Shown in pieces: positions 45,787-53,308 of a stretch of 64,000 nt of DNA; the stretch's first letter is position 1; the number at the start of each line of letters is the position of its first letter. Location: the NCBI GenBank assembly GCA_035293565.1, contig DATGMP010000006.1, positions 1 through 64,000 on the forward strand, read 5' to 3'. The notes below the pieces were generated by a model. It was not told where the DNA came from. It made no database searches and saw only the letters and a list, made by a program, of their open reading frames with translations. The position numbers were made by a program, and so were the translations under genes. Source of the DNA: DATGMP01 sp035293565 (GTDB lineage: Bacteria > Pseudomonadota > Alphaproteobacteria > BOG-932 > Roseiterribacteraceae).

Positions 45787-46319
45787 GGTCCGAAGCGGAG
45801 GCCGATGGCGGCGCACGCGCATACGGCGGACGAAGGGGTCACCGTTTGCATCTGCGCTTGATCGAAGTACGCAAAACTGCCCGTCGTCATGATCTTCGCC
45901 GAGCACTGCGCATTGCTGGCGCCGGAAGCATCTGCTTCACCGTTGGCAAGAATCACATCGGCAGCGACGGTGTCGACCAAGCGGGCTCGAGCGGCCGGAA
46001 AAGCGTTCGGGTCGTAACTCACCTTCAACACCGTTGACCGTCCGCTTGCGACCTGTCCCCGTGTCGTGCTCACGGCCGCGGGACCGTCGGCGGATGCGGA
46101 GAGTTCGAGCGTAACGTTCTCACCCGACGCGCTCACCGTATCCAATTGGTCGTCTGTCAGTATCCGGTCGGCGATGGAACCGGAAGCCTGCGCAGACTGA
46201 GGTAACGAAAATAGATTTATTGCCGAGGCAAGAACCAAGCTCGTCGAGAGCCATAGGCGCCGATTCCCGGCACGACCGTCGTGAAGATACCCATTTGGGA
46301 TTAACCAGGATGATTCCAC
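45783..46319 (-). CDS. Small exported protein with double-glycine-like motif (member 1)
   Basis: A 178-residue protein from GTG 46319, with no in-frame ATG near it, so the start is uncertain. A signal-like stretch covers about residues 21-46 (LWLSTSLVLASAINLFSL then PQSAQAS). The shared motif follows at residues 54-65, LTDDQLDTVSAS. The mature part is Ala/Ser/Thr-rich with cysteines in NAQCSAKI and a C-terminal VCACAAIGLRFGP, which recalls the Cys-x-x-Cys and FGP features of members 5 and 6. It is the only member on the minus strand and lies between two paralogous regulators. Function is unknown; substrate of the C39 peptidase is proposed. Confidence 0.6.
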   Translation of the reverse strand: MESSWLIPNGYLHDGRAGNRRLWLSTSLVLASAINLFSLPQSAQASGSIADRILTDDQLDTVSASGENVTLELSASADGPAAVSTTRGQVASGRSTVLKVSYDPNAFPAARARLVDTVAADVILANGEADASGASNAQCSAKIMTTGSFAYFDQAQMQTVTPSSAVCACAAIGLRFGP

Positions 46320-46542
46320 GGGAGGTACGCTCGCAGATACTCAAGCGAGCAATTGTACCACCAGAAACTGCCCAAAGGGATAATTATCGCCGACGGCTAA
46401 AGCGAAATCGGAATCGCGTCCCGTATCCGAAAACAATTTGTTCTCAATGGCCACGGCTTGTGGCTCGCTCTTGCGGCCGCGTGGGGCGCAATCTCAGCGA
46501 ATAAGGAGACGATTATTCGGCGGCATCAGCTTCCGCCGCCCA

Positions 46543-47022
46543 TCATTCGTCGCGGCGGCCGGCTCTAGTCGGTTTTGCTCGCCAATTCGATCGTTTCGGC
46601 CATTGGGGTCCGAACGGGTAGGCGGCGAGGGCCGAGGCAAGCTCGGAGGGAAGAACCCTTTCGCCAGCCCTTACCAAGCGAAGGCTATGATACAACCCCT
46701 CACGCGAAATGCTTTCGAGGAGATAACCGGCAGCGCCGGCGGCCATCACCGCGCTCATGGCTCGCGGATCGAAGCAGGAGTCCAAGAACACCGCCTTTGT
46801 GGATGGTGACCAATCCGCAATCTCCAGCATCATAGCGCCGGGATCCTCCCTGCCATGGAGCAGGTTGATGAGCAACATCTCCGGCCGCGGTGTTCCCTCC
46901 GGCCTCTGCTCCAGCTCCTCCAGACTCGACGCCTCTTCCACGGGACTGAAGTCTGTCGAGTTCAAGAGGCCTGCAAGCCCGGCGCGGAATAACGCGATGG
47001 GACCAAGAACAACCAGCGACAT
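46543..47022 (-). CDS. Receiver-only, truncated paralogue of the LuxR-type regulator
   Basis: A 159-residue protein clearly similar to the N-terminal half of the regulator at 45040: both begin with a V(I/L)GP-LFR-GL pattern and share GYLL.(D/S)IS and AGE(K/R)V(F/L)PS(Q/E)LAS. The phosphoacceptor position is Asn (LLINLLHGRE) instead of Asp. The HTH is absent; the frame ends with a basic tail (KRSNWRAKPTRAGRRDE), and no HTH is seen in the other frames just downstream. It may be a decayed copy, or a dominant-negative partner of the full regulator. ATG 47022 is used. Confidence 0.65.
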   Translation of the reverse strand: MSLVVLGPIALFRAGLAGLLNSTDFSPVEEASSLEELEQRPEGTPRPEMLLINLLHGREDPGAMMLEIADWSPSTKAVFLDSCFDPRAMSAVMAAGAAGYLLESISREGLYHSLRLVRAGERVLPSELASALAAYPFGPQWPKRSNWRAKPTRAGRRDE

Positions 47023-47528
47023 CGGTTAGCCCCCACGGGCCCTCGCCCATCCAAGCCTTGGCTGAAACGCTGTCTGACCACTGACGTTGCGCAGTTGAAG
47101 ATACGGCAGCGTATTTTGTTTGCATCGATAGGTCAGGTGGATTTTTGGAGGTAGTGAGGACTTTTTCAGCAGTGAAAACGCTCCGATCCCCGGCTTGCAG
47201 TAAACGCGTAGACGGAGCCTCGGATTCAATACCCATTATTTGGTACCCGGTGGATCCTCCAGGACCGGTTTTTGTCGGCAAAGATGTCCAAAAAGAGGTT
47301 GCGGCGAGAAACCCTTCTGAGCAAGGTCCATGCAGTTAACGGCGCATTTGTAGTACAAATATCCCTCTTCTAGTTTAAGGATATCATAAGACTTTTGCGC
47401 GGTTGCGCAACAAAGCTAATATTTACTACTAATTATTGCACAGAAGCAAGACGAAATACTTCAGGATCCATCCGATCCTGCGCGGATAGCTGTGCGATTC
47501 AAGAAAGCGCAAATTCAAGGAGGATGAC
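47023..47528 (+). other. Intergenic region upstream of the small exported protein array
   Basis: About 500 bases with no gene that I can support, lying between the divergent truncated regulator and the plus-strand array. It is AT-rich in the part 47340-47450. It contains a TTGCGC...TTGCGCAA pair (47395-47410) and a candidate promoter at 47395-47422. The array regulator may bind here. Confidence 0.5.
47395..47422 (+). promoter_or_regulatory. Candidate promoter of the small exported protein array
   Basis: TTGCGC (47395-47400) and TAATAT (47417-47422) are 16 bases apart, giving a start near 47429 and a leader of about 100 bases. TTGCGCAA overlaps the spacer as a perfect palindrome (47403-47410) and could be an operator. 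Confidence 0.35.
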
Positions 47529-47954
47529 ATGAGGAGGTTATTGTTCGCGGCCCTGGCTTCCTCAGTGTGGGCGGCTCCCGCGGTCTGGGCCGGCGGCGCT
47601 ATTTCGGCTCCCCAATTAACAGCCGAGCAGCTCGATGTCGTCGTCGCCGGAATCGACACCTTGCCGATGACCAACTGCACCAGCGGCTGCACGCTTTCGA
47701 CCTCGACCTCCAACAGCGCAAACGGCGTCACGACCTCTTCCAGCAGCACGCAAGTCATCGGCGGCGGAAGTAGCGGCGGAAGCGGAAGCGGAAGCGGAAG
47801 CGGAAGTGGTACCGGCGGCGGAAGCGGCGGGGGTAGCGGCGGCGGCAGCGGTAGCGGCGGCACGCCATCCAGCCCGCTCCCCCAAGTTCAAATACCTCCA
47901 AAGATCGCGGCAATTCTCAATGCCGCCAAGACCATAACCGTCGGATCCCCATAG
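47529..47954 (+). CDS. Small exported protein with double-glycine-like motif and Gly-Ser tract (member 2)
   Basis: A 141-residue protein. The signal peptide is MRRLLFAALASSVWAAPAVW followed by AGG. The shared motif is at residues 30-41, LTAEQLDVVVAG. The mature part has a Cys pair (TNCTSGCTLS), a Ser/Thr/Asn-rich stretch, then 34 residues of only Gly, Ser and one Thr (78-111) and a helical C-terminus. AAGGAGG sits five bases before ATG 47529. It is the first of seven consecutive members. A low-complexity Gly-Ser tract suits an extended linker or a fibre-forming segment. Confidence 0.75.
   Translation: MRRLLFAALASSVWAAPAVWAGGAISAPQLTAEQLDVVVAGIDTLPMTNCTSGCTLSTSTSNSANGVTTSSSSTQVIGGGSSGGSGSGSGSGSGTGGGSGGGSGGGSGSGGTPSSPLPQVQIPPKIAAILNAAKTITVGSP
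47760..47861 (+). repeat. Gly-Ser coding low-complexity repeat
   Basis: Imperfect tandem GGCGGCGGAAGC-type and GGAAGC units encode about 34 consecutive Gly/Ser residues in member 2. Such a tract can change length by slippage in units of six or more bases without breaking the frame. Confidence 0.85.
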
Positions 47955-48097
47955 CAGTAAATCCCGTTTGGATTATTGGCGCATCTACTATGGCGTTAGC
48001 GAATACGACCTTTGCGCGATTGAAGGCAAGTGCCCCTTCTGGCTGCCTTGGGGGTAGAGGCGAACGGAAGAGTTGAGTTCAGAGAGGGAGAGCGATC

Positions 48098-48574
48098 ATG
48101 AAATTCTTACCTCACGTCGCGGGCTCCACTGTCGCAGCAGCCGGGTTGATGTTCACCTCGCTCAGCGCATTCGCGAGCGGACCGACGCTCCTGACGGATC
48201 GTCAGTTGGATGGAGTCACAGCGGGCGGCTCTTTCGTGCTTTCGAGCAGCGACGCGCAAGCAACCGGATCATTCACCCTCACGAACACCACGAGCAACTC
48301 GATCGTGGTGAACGAGCCGTCGCCTTATCCGGGAAACCCGAATCTCGGCCCGAGCGCCGGTGCGACCGATGCGACGGCTACATCCGTCGGCAACAACACC
48401 TTCACGCCGAACGGAGCGCCGCCGGCCACGTCCGCCACGGGGGTCACTACCACCGGCGGGGCCGACGGCAATCAAGTAATCACATCTTCTTACAACGCAA
48501 CAATTCATGGCGCCGGCGGCGTGACATTTCAGGCCGGGTGGACAGTTGTCTACGGCGCCTGGATAGGATTGTAG
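48098..48574 (+). CDS. Small exported protein with double-glycine-like motif (member 3)
   Basis: A 158-residue protein. The signal peptide is MKFLPHVAGSTVAAAGLMFT followed by SLSAFAS. The shared motif is at residues 32-43, LTDRQLDGVTAG. The mature part is Asn/Thr/Ser/Gly-rich, beta-prone, without Cys, ending GWTVVYGAWIGL with a hydrophobic aromatic tail. GGGAG precedes ATG 48098. The composition resembles amyloid- or fibre-forming secreted proteins, but there are no clear internal repeats. Confidence 0.75.
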   Translation: MKFLPHVAGSTVAAAGLMFTSLSAFASGPTLLTDRQLDGVTAGGSFVLSSSDAQATGSFTLTNTTSNSIVVNEPSPYPGNPNLGPSAGATDATATSVGNNTFTPNGAPPATSATGVTTTGGADGNQVITSSYNATIHGAGGVTFQAGWTVVYGAWIGL

Positions 48575-48693
48575 CTCTATTGGGTCATTGCCGGGTCATT
48601 GCTTGTGACTTGGCAGAAAAGATCTTGGCCGATGGAGCTATGATAGAGGCTCGGGGGTGAGCTCCGAGCGCAACCTGGAGAAGGAGAGTTCGG

Positions 48694-49011
48694 ATGAAAA
48701 GAATACTTTTGAGCCTTGCTCTGCTGCCGTTTGTGTCGGCCGGCGCGTATGCGGCCCAGCCACTCACCAACGATCAGATGGATGGGGTGACCGCAGGTTT
48801 CACATCCATCGCGGTCGCGGACGCCGAAGGCTTGGTGGGTGAAAGCGGCATTATCACGACAACCACAGCCACCCTGTCGCAGGTGAACGCAGCCGCTTTC
48901 GCCACGGCGGGAGAGACCGGGTCAATTCTCTACAAGTCGATAGCGGCGGCACAGTCGTCGTCGGTCAGCGCACACTACTCGCCAGCGCCGATCCCCGGAG
49001 TTTCCGGCTAG
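48694..49011 (+). CDS. Small exported protein with double-glycine-like motif (member 4a)
   Basis: A 105-residue protein. The signal peptide is MKRILLSLALLPFVSAGAYA. The shared motif is at residues 24-35, LTNDQMDGVTAG. The mature part is about 70 residues, Ala/Ser/Thr-rich, without Cys, ending SPAPIPGVSG. AAGGAGAG precedes ATG 48694. A GCTCGG/CCGAGC hairpin lies upstream at about 48651-48671, in the transcript between members. Similar in size and make-up to the next gene and to the 50215 gene. Confidence 0.75.
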   Translation: MKRILLSLALLPFVSAGAYAAQPLTNDQMDGVTAGFTSIAVADAEGLVGESGIITTTTATLSQVNAAAFATAGETGSILYKSIAAAQSSSVSAHYSPAPIPGVSG

Positions 49012-49062
49012 ACGGACACTGCGCCTTTACTCGCCTTCAACCTTGAAAAAGGAGCTCGAACA

Positions 49063-49365
49063 ATGTTGAAACATCTCCTCGCGGCCGGCGCGCTGTTTGT
49101 TCTCGCCGGAACTGCCAATGCCGCTCAGACCCTCAGTGACGGCCAGATGGATGGCGTCACCGCCGGCGGCACCGCGCTCGCCAATGCCGTTTCGATCACC
49201 TTCGGCGAAGTTCTGTCGGACACGGCATCGCAGACGTCGACCAATGTCGACACCGTCCATCTCTTCGCGATCGGCCAGTCCTTCAGCCAGGGCGTGGCGG
49301 CGGGCGGTTTCCTGTTCCAGGCCGCATCCGCGTCCCATGCGGACTCGGCGGCTTCGTTGCCGTAA
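49063..49365 (+). CDS. Small exported protein with double-glycine-like motif (member 4b)
   Basis: A 100-residue protein. The signal peptide is MLKHLLAAGALFVLAGTANA. The shared motif is at residues 24-35, LSDGQMDGVTAG. The mature part is about 65 residues, Ala/Ser/Thr/Gly-rich and without Cys (for example ANAVSITFGEVLSDTASQTS). AAAGGAG precedes ATG 49063. The distance from signal-peptide end to motif is identical to that in the previous gene. Confidence 0.75.
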   Translation: MLKHLLAAGALFVLAGTANAAQTLSDGQMDGVTAGGTALANAVSITFGEVLSDTASQTSTNVDTVHLFAIGQSFSQGVAAGGFLFQAASASHADSAASLP

Positions 49366-49452
49366 TCGGTGCGACGTCCATTGCTCCGGCATAGGACGTC
49401 GTTCCCCTCATGCTCGACAATACTGACCACGGCTCAGCAAAAGGAGATCAAG

Positions 49453-49722
49453 ATGAAGTATCTACTTTCCGCAGTAGCGGCTTTGCCTTTCCTGGGCGGT
49501 CTTGCGATCGCAGAACCGACACAGACGATCCGACTGGATAACGACCAGATGGACACCGTGACCGCCGGCTGGTCCGTCCACGAGACGGAAGTGAGCAACA
49601 CCAGCTGGACGCAGGTATCGGTTTATGACGCGCCGCTTACGGCGTGCTCGGAATGCTACCTGGTCATCACGTCGGATTCGATCAGCGTCGAATCGAAGTT
49701 CGGACCAGGCGCGCCGCAGTAA
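49453..49722 (+). CDS. Small exported protein with double-glycine-like motif and CxxC/FGP tail (member 5)
   Basis: An 89-residue protein. The signal peptide is MKYLLSAVAALPFLGGLAIA. The shared motif is at residues 28-39, LDNDQMDTVTAG. The mature part (about 50 residues) has CSECYLVITSDSISVESKFG then PGAPQ. This Cys-x-x-Cys-Tyr-Leu and Phe-Gly-Pro pattern recurs in the next gene. AAAAGGAG precedes ATG 49453; the upstream open frame is not used. Confidence 0.72.
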   Translation: MKYLLSAVAALPFLGGLAIAEPTQTIRLDNDQMDTVTAGWSVHETEVSNTSWTQVSVYDAPLTACSECYLVITSDSISVESKFGPGAPQ

Positions 49723-49905
49723 CCGTACGGGACCGCTGCGGTCACTGACCGGCAGCAGAGGAGGCGAATTGCTGGCTCTACGGTGGCACAGGACGGCAAG
49801 AAAACGCGCCCACCAGTTTTGCAGCAATCCGTCTCCTTCCCGGCGCCATGGAAGCGCGCAAAGCGGAATGACGTGTTCGGTCTTCCGAAACCGAGGAGAA
49901 ATACG

Positions 49906-50199
49906 ATGAAACGGATCTTTGGCGCTCTATCGGCACTTCCATTCTTCGCTGCTACAGGGCTTGCCCAGCCTCTGCCGCTCAGTAATGACGACCTGGACCG
50001 TGTCAATGGCGGGTTTCTCGAAATCGATCAGAGTAATACCAGCCTGACCGTGGTGTCGATTTTCCAGCGGCCCTACCTGCTGGATCCGACACCGAATCAG
50101 ATCGGGTGCACGACCTGCTACCTGATCATCAATACGCCAACCATCAGCATTGCCTCGCAGTTCGGACCGGATTCCTCCGGAATAACGACGGTTCGCTAG
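49906..50199 (+). CDS. Small exported protein with true Gly-Gly motif and CxxC/FGP tail (member 6)
   Basis: A 97-residue protein. The signal peptide is MKRIFGALSALPFFAATGLA. The motif at residues 25-36 is LSNDDLDRVNGG, the only member with a real Gly-Gly, which makes it the best match to the double-glycine leader consensus. The mature part has CTTCYLIINTPTISIASQFG then PDSSG, plainly paralogous with the previous gene. GAGGAGAA precedes ATG 49906. The stop lies 15 bases before the next member. Confidence 0.75.
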   Translation: MKRIFGALSALPFFAATGLAQPLPLSNDDLDRVNGGFLEIDQSNTSLTVVSIFQRPYLLDPTPNQIGCTTCYLIINTPTISIASQFGPDSSGITTVR

Positions 50200-50214
50200 A
50201 GTTGGACGCGGGCT

Positions 50215-50523
50215 ATGACACGGAATCGGTCAGCATGGGCGATCTCGGCCTTGTTTGCAGCCGGCGCGATGGCCGCGAACGCGCAGGAGCCGACGCAACT
50301 CACCAACGCTGAGATGGATGGCATCGCGGCCGGCACATACGTCACCGCCGAGGGTACCGCTCAGGCCGACGGCACCTTGGCTTCCACCAGCGCCAATGTC
50401 GTGGCTGCCTCGACGGAAGCCGGGCGAGAGGCCTTCGATTTCGGTGAAGTCTCGGCGGTCGCATTGTCGAATTCGCAAGGTTCGGCGCGCGCCACCCTGA
50501 CCTTGAGCGTCACATTCCCCTAG
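50215..50523 (+). CDS. Small exported protein with double-glycine-like motif (member 7)
   Basis: A 102-residue protein. The signal peptide is MTRNRSAWAISALFAAGAMA followed by ANAQ. The shared motif is at residues 29-40, LTNAEMDGIAAG. The mature part of about 62 residues is Ala/Ser/Thr-rich without Cys and ends TLTLSVTFP. It begins only 15 bases after member 6. It is the last member before the C39 peptidase, from which about 320 bases separate it; that gap shows only a doubtful 28-codon frame. Confidence 0.7.
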   Translation: MTRNRSAWAISALFAAGAMAANAQEPTQLTNAEMDGIAAGTYVTAEGTAQADGTLASTSANVVAASTEAGREAFDFGEVSAVALSNSQGSARATLTLSVTFP

Positions 50524-50844
50524 CAGCGGCCATCGGCTGAACGAGAAACGCATAAGTAACAGGAGCGGCCTCAAGCCATCTCCATTCCGCTTTTACCGGT
50601 TGCCCTCCCGGACATCGTCGTTGAAACAAAGCCGTACGCTGTAAATGGGCAAATGCACCCGTGCTTCGGCGCGGTGCCGGTTCCTGCTTTTAGGCATTGA
50701 TGTTTTCATTTATCATGCCGTTTTACTCCTCGTCACCCAAGCAGTCGAAGAGAGTAAAATGAAGGCTCGGCGGCATGGTGCAAATACGAATCGATCGCCG
50801 ACGCAGGCAAGCGCGTTTACAGGCGCCCGGGTCCGCGGTCGGTG

Positions 50845-51582
50845 ATGCTCCATCCACATTGCTTCACCCGGTTGGGGCGGCCGGTCGGGACATTGGGACG
50901 TTGTAAACGACGTCGGTGGACGTTCCTTTGGCTCAGCATCGTTGCCGCAGCGCTGGGTCGGGCGCCGGCCGCGACGGCAGAGGCGCAGAGCGCCGTCCGA
51001 TCGATGGTGGAGATGCGAGAAGAAAGCGTCATCGTCCAGAAATCGGATCTTAGCTGCGGTGCAGCGGCGCTTGCGACAATCTTGAATTACCAATTCGACG
51101 ATCATGTCACTGAGCAGGACGTTACGAGCGGCCTGATCCGCCGCAAGGAATACATCGCCCATCCGGAACTTGTGCGTATCCGCCAAGGTTTTTCGCTGCT
51201 CGACATGAAGCGGTACGTGGCCGGCCGCGGCTATATCGGGATCGGCTACGGCAAACTGGAGATGAGCGATCTCGTCAGTTTCGCGCCCATCATCGTCGCC
51301 GTCAGACCGCTTGGCTACAATCACTTTGTCGTGTTCCGCGGATTGATCGGAGATCGCGTTTTGTATGCCGATCCGGCCTTCGGGAACGTCACCGTATCAC
51401 GGGAAAGATTTGAAAAGATGAGGATTGACTTTCCCAAGATCGGAAAGGTCGGGTTTATCGTCACGCGCGACGGGACACAGGCGCCGCCGGGACGGCTGGC
51501 CGTGCAAGCCGGCGACTTTGTCGCTCCCTCGGCGGAGTTCATCCGCCAGGTCCTCGGAACGATGTCCGGCGTGCGGCAGTGA
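50845..51582 (+). CDS. Exported C39-family peptidase (FapD-like), stand-alone
   Basis: A 245-residue protein. A basic N-terminus and hydrophobic segment (WTFLWLSIVAAALGRAPA) suggest export. The C39 catalytic Cys is in QKSDLSCGAAALATIL, the His in YNHFVVFRG and the Asp in VLYADPAFGNV, so the active site looks intact. C39 peptidases cut double-glycine leaders; here no ABC transporter or membrane domains are fused, as in FapD of the Pseudomonas amyloid system (similar size). GTG 50842 or ATG 50845 may start it. It lies just after seven genes that encode proteins with matching leader-like motifs, and just before an outer-membrane barrel gene. Confidence 0.82.
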   Translation: MLHPHCFTRLGRPVGTLGRCKRRRWTFLWLSIVAAALGRAPAATAEAQSAVRSMVEMREESVIVQKSDLSCGAAALATILNYQFDDHVTEQDVTSGLIRRKEYIAHPELVRIRQGFSLLDMKRYVAGRGYIGIGYGKLEMSDLVSFAPIIVAVRPLGYNHFVVFRGLIGDRVLYADPAFGNVTVSRERFEKMRIDFPKIGKVGFIVTRDGTQAPPGRLAVQAGDFVAPSAEFIRQVLGTMSGVRQ

Positions 51583-51916
51583 GCCGTCACGCTGTCTGCG
51601 ATAACGGCCTCATCCTATTCATTTGACGAGATTAACGGTCATAATGTAGCAATTAGGTATATAGCCATCGGGGGTGTACCGATGCTGCGACACTTGGGGC
51701 ATAGTCGATTATCGGCTTCCTGACCTGGCTTAGCATCCGGCGACGGAGCCATCCTGGCGAGAGCTCGAGGAAATGAGGGCTGGCTTCGCGCATTCGGGGC
51801 GTCTGGGCCTCTGTGTCCCGCGGTCCGGTCAATTCGAGGGACTTGACCTGCCGACGGCCGCGCATCGGACGTCCGTCCGCAGGTTCGCCTGGGATCCGCT
51901 CAGGTCCGAGCATCCG

Positions 51917-53167
51917 GTGGACAAGAAGCCCGATTTCGGACTGAAGGTCTCGCTCGCGGCGTGCGCTCTGGCATCGCTGGCCAGCGGCGCGACGCTAGCC
52001 GCGGATGCGGGCGGCAGCGCCGGGGCAACGGAGCAGTCCTCCCAGACGATCGATCCGGCCGTCATCAAGGAACTGCAAAAAAAGATCGACCAGCGGGATG
52101 TCATCATTCGCAATCTGCTGGCACGTGTGGAGCGGCTCGAGCGCCAGGAGGCGGCACGTACGGCAGGAGCTCCGTCGACCGGCAACAGCCCTTCCGGCGC
52201 GCCGCCGCAGCAAGCAAAGGCAGCCGCTCCATCGACCGCTCAGGCGCCGGCGAACCCGCCTGCGCAAGCATCGGCTGAGTCGGGTGAGCAGACTGAGGGG
52301 ACCTCGTCGAGCGGCTCGTTCACGGTTAGCGAAGAGGCAGCCCAGCACGCGCTGGAGCGAGCTCTCGTCCAAACTGGTGCGGCGCTGCTTCCCAGCGGCG
52401 TCTTCGAATTCGTTCCGAGCCTGATTTACCAGTCGCAGCGAACCTCATTTCCGGGCCAGATTGCTCTCAGCTCAAGTGGAACCGTGCTCATTACCGAGGA
52501 CGTGACGCGAAAGAACATCTTGGATGCCGATGCGCTTCTTCGCGTCGGGTTGCCCTGGGACACCCAAGCGGAAGTCAGCCTACCCTACGAATATAACGAG
52601 CAGTCGGTTGCGACGCGCGCTCTCGGCTCTGGCATCAGCGAGCGCTCGCTGAGCGTCCAAGGCATTGGCAATCCGGCTGTTACACTCGTCAAGCAACTGA
52701 TTCACGAAAGCGATCTGGATCCGGGCTTGTTCTTGGCCGAGACCTGGAATTCGAATTTCGGAATGACCAATCGCATCGCGCTCGGGAACGGTTTCAATCA
52801 GTTTACGACCGCACTCACCGCCGTGAAGCGCCAGGACCCCCTCGTTTTCACGGCGAGCTTGGGATACCAGACGACTCTCAGCCACGACGGCATCCGGCTC
52901 GGTGATCAGTTTCTGCCTTCGGTGGGCGTGCTGCTTGCCGTCAGCCCGGAAACGTCGCTCCGCTTCGCGCAGCAACTGGGTTTTGTCGGCAAGACCTCCC
53001 TGCACGGGAAGCTCGTGCCCGGCACGGAGCAGACGATCGGTTTCTTTTCGGCCGGCTTGCTCTCCATTCTCGATAGCGGGCTGGTGATGGAGCTGAACAC
53101 GAGCATCGGCGAAACGCGCGACTCGCCGGACTTTGTTGTCGAATTATCTTTCCCGATCCGCTTCTGA
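51917..53167 (+). CDS. Outer-membrane beta-barrel with N-terminal coiled coil (FapF-like transporter)
   Basis: A 416-residue protein from GTG 51917, which begins the signal peptide (VSLAACALASLASGATLAAD). A coiled-coil heptad segment follows (VIKELQKKIDQRDVIIRNLL, then ARVERLERQE), then a Pro/Ala/Ser linker (about residues 105-160). A beta-barrel of about 250 residues ends in the C-terminal aromatic residue of outer-membrane proteins (ELSFPIRF). This signal, coiled coil, linker, barrel order is that of FapF, the secretin-like pore of functional amyloid. The upstream 330 bases hold no other gene that I support; start assignment is uncertain. Confidence 0.75.
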   Translation: MDKKPDFGLKVSLAACALASLASGATLAADAGGSAGATEQSSQTIDPAVIKELQKKIDQRDVIIRNLLARVERLERQEAARTAGAPSTGNSPSGAPPQQAKAAAPSTAQAPANPPAQASAESGEQTEGTSSSGSFTVSEEAAQHALERALVQTGAALLPSGVFEFVPSLIYQSQRTSFPGQIALSSSGTVLITEDVTRKNILDADALLRVGLPWDTQAEVSLPYEYNEQSVATRALGSGISERSLSVQGIGNPAVTLVKQLIHESDLDPGLFLAETWNSNFGMTNRIALGNGFNQFTTALTAVKRQDPLVFTASLGYQTTLSHDGIRLGDQFLPSVGVLLAVSPETSLRFAQQLGFVGKTSLHGKLVPGTEQTIGFFSAGLLSILDSGLVMELNTSIGETRDSPDFVVELSFPIRF

Positions 53168-53308
53168 AGGCCCGCTTCGCGAGTCGCGTGGCGCCAAGGC
53201 TCGCTTGGCCTCCCACGGCGGCCCGACTCTGCCGCCCGCGCTGTTGACATTGCGCGGCCGCCTGAAAACAATTCGACGGATCACGTGTGATCGGACGGAG
53301 CATGACTG

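Noticed and set aside
50645..50844. 66-codon frame before the C39 peptidase
   Set aside because: No signal peptide, no motif of the exported family and odd composition; it runs into the C39 start and may be leader sequence only.
45783..51582. Reading the array as a classical class II bacteriocin/microcin locus
   Set aside because: The motif fits double-glycine leaders, but the substrates have Sec-type signal peptides and there is no peptidase-ABC transporter, membrane fusion protein or immunity gene.
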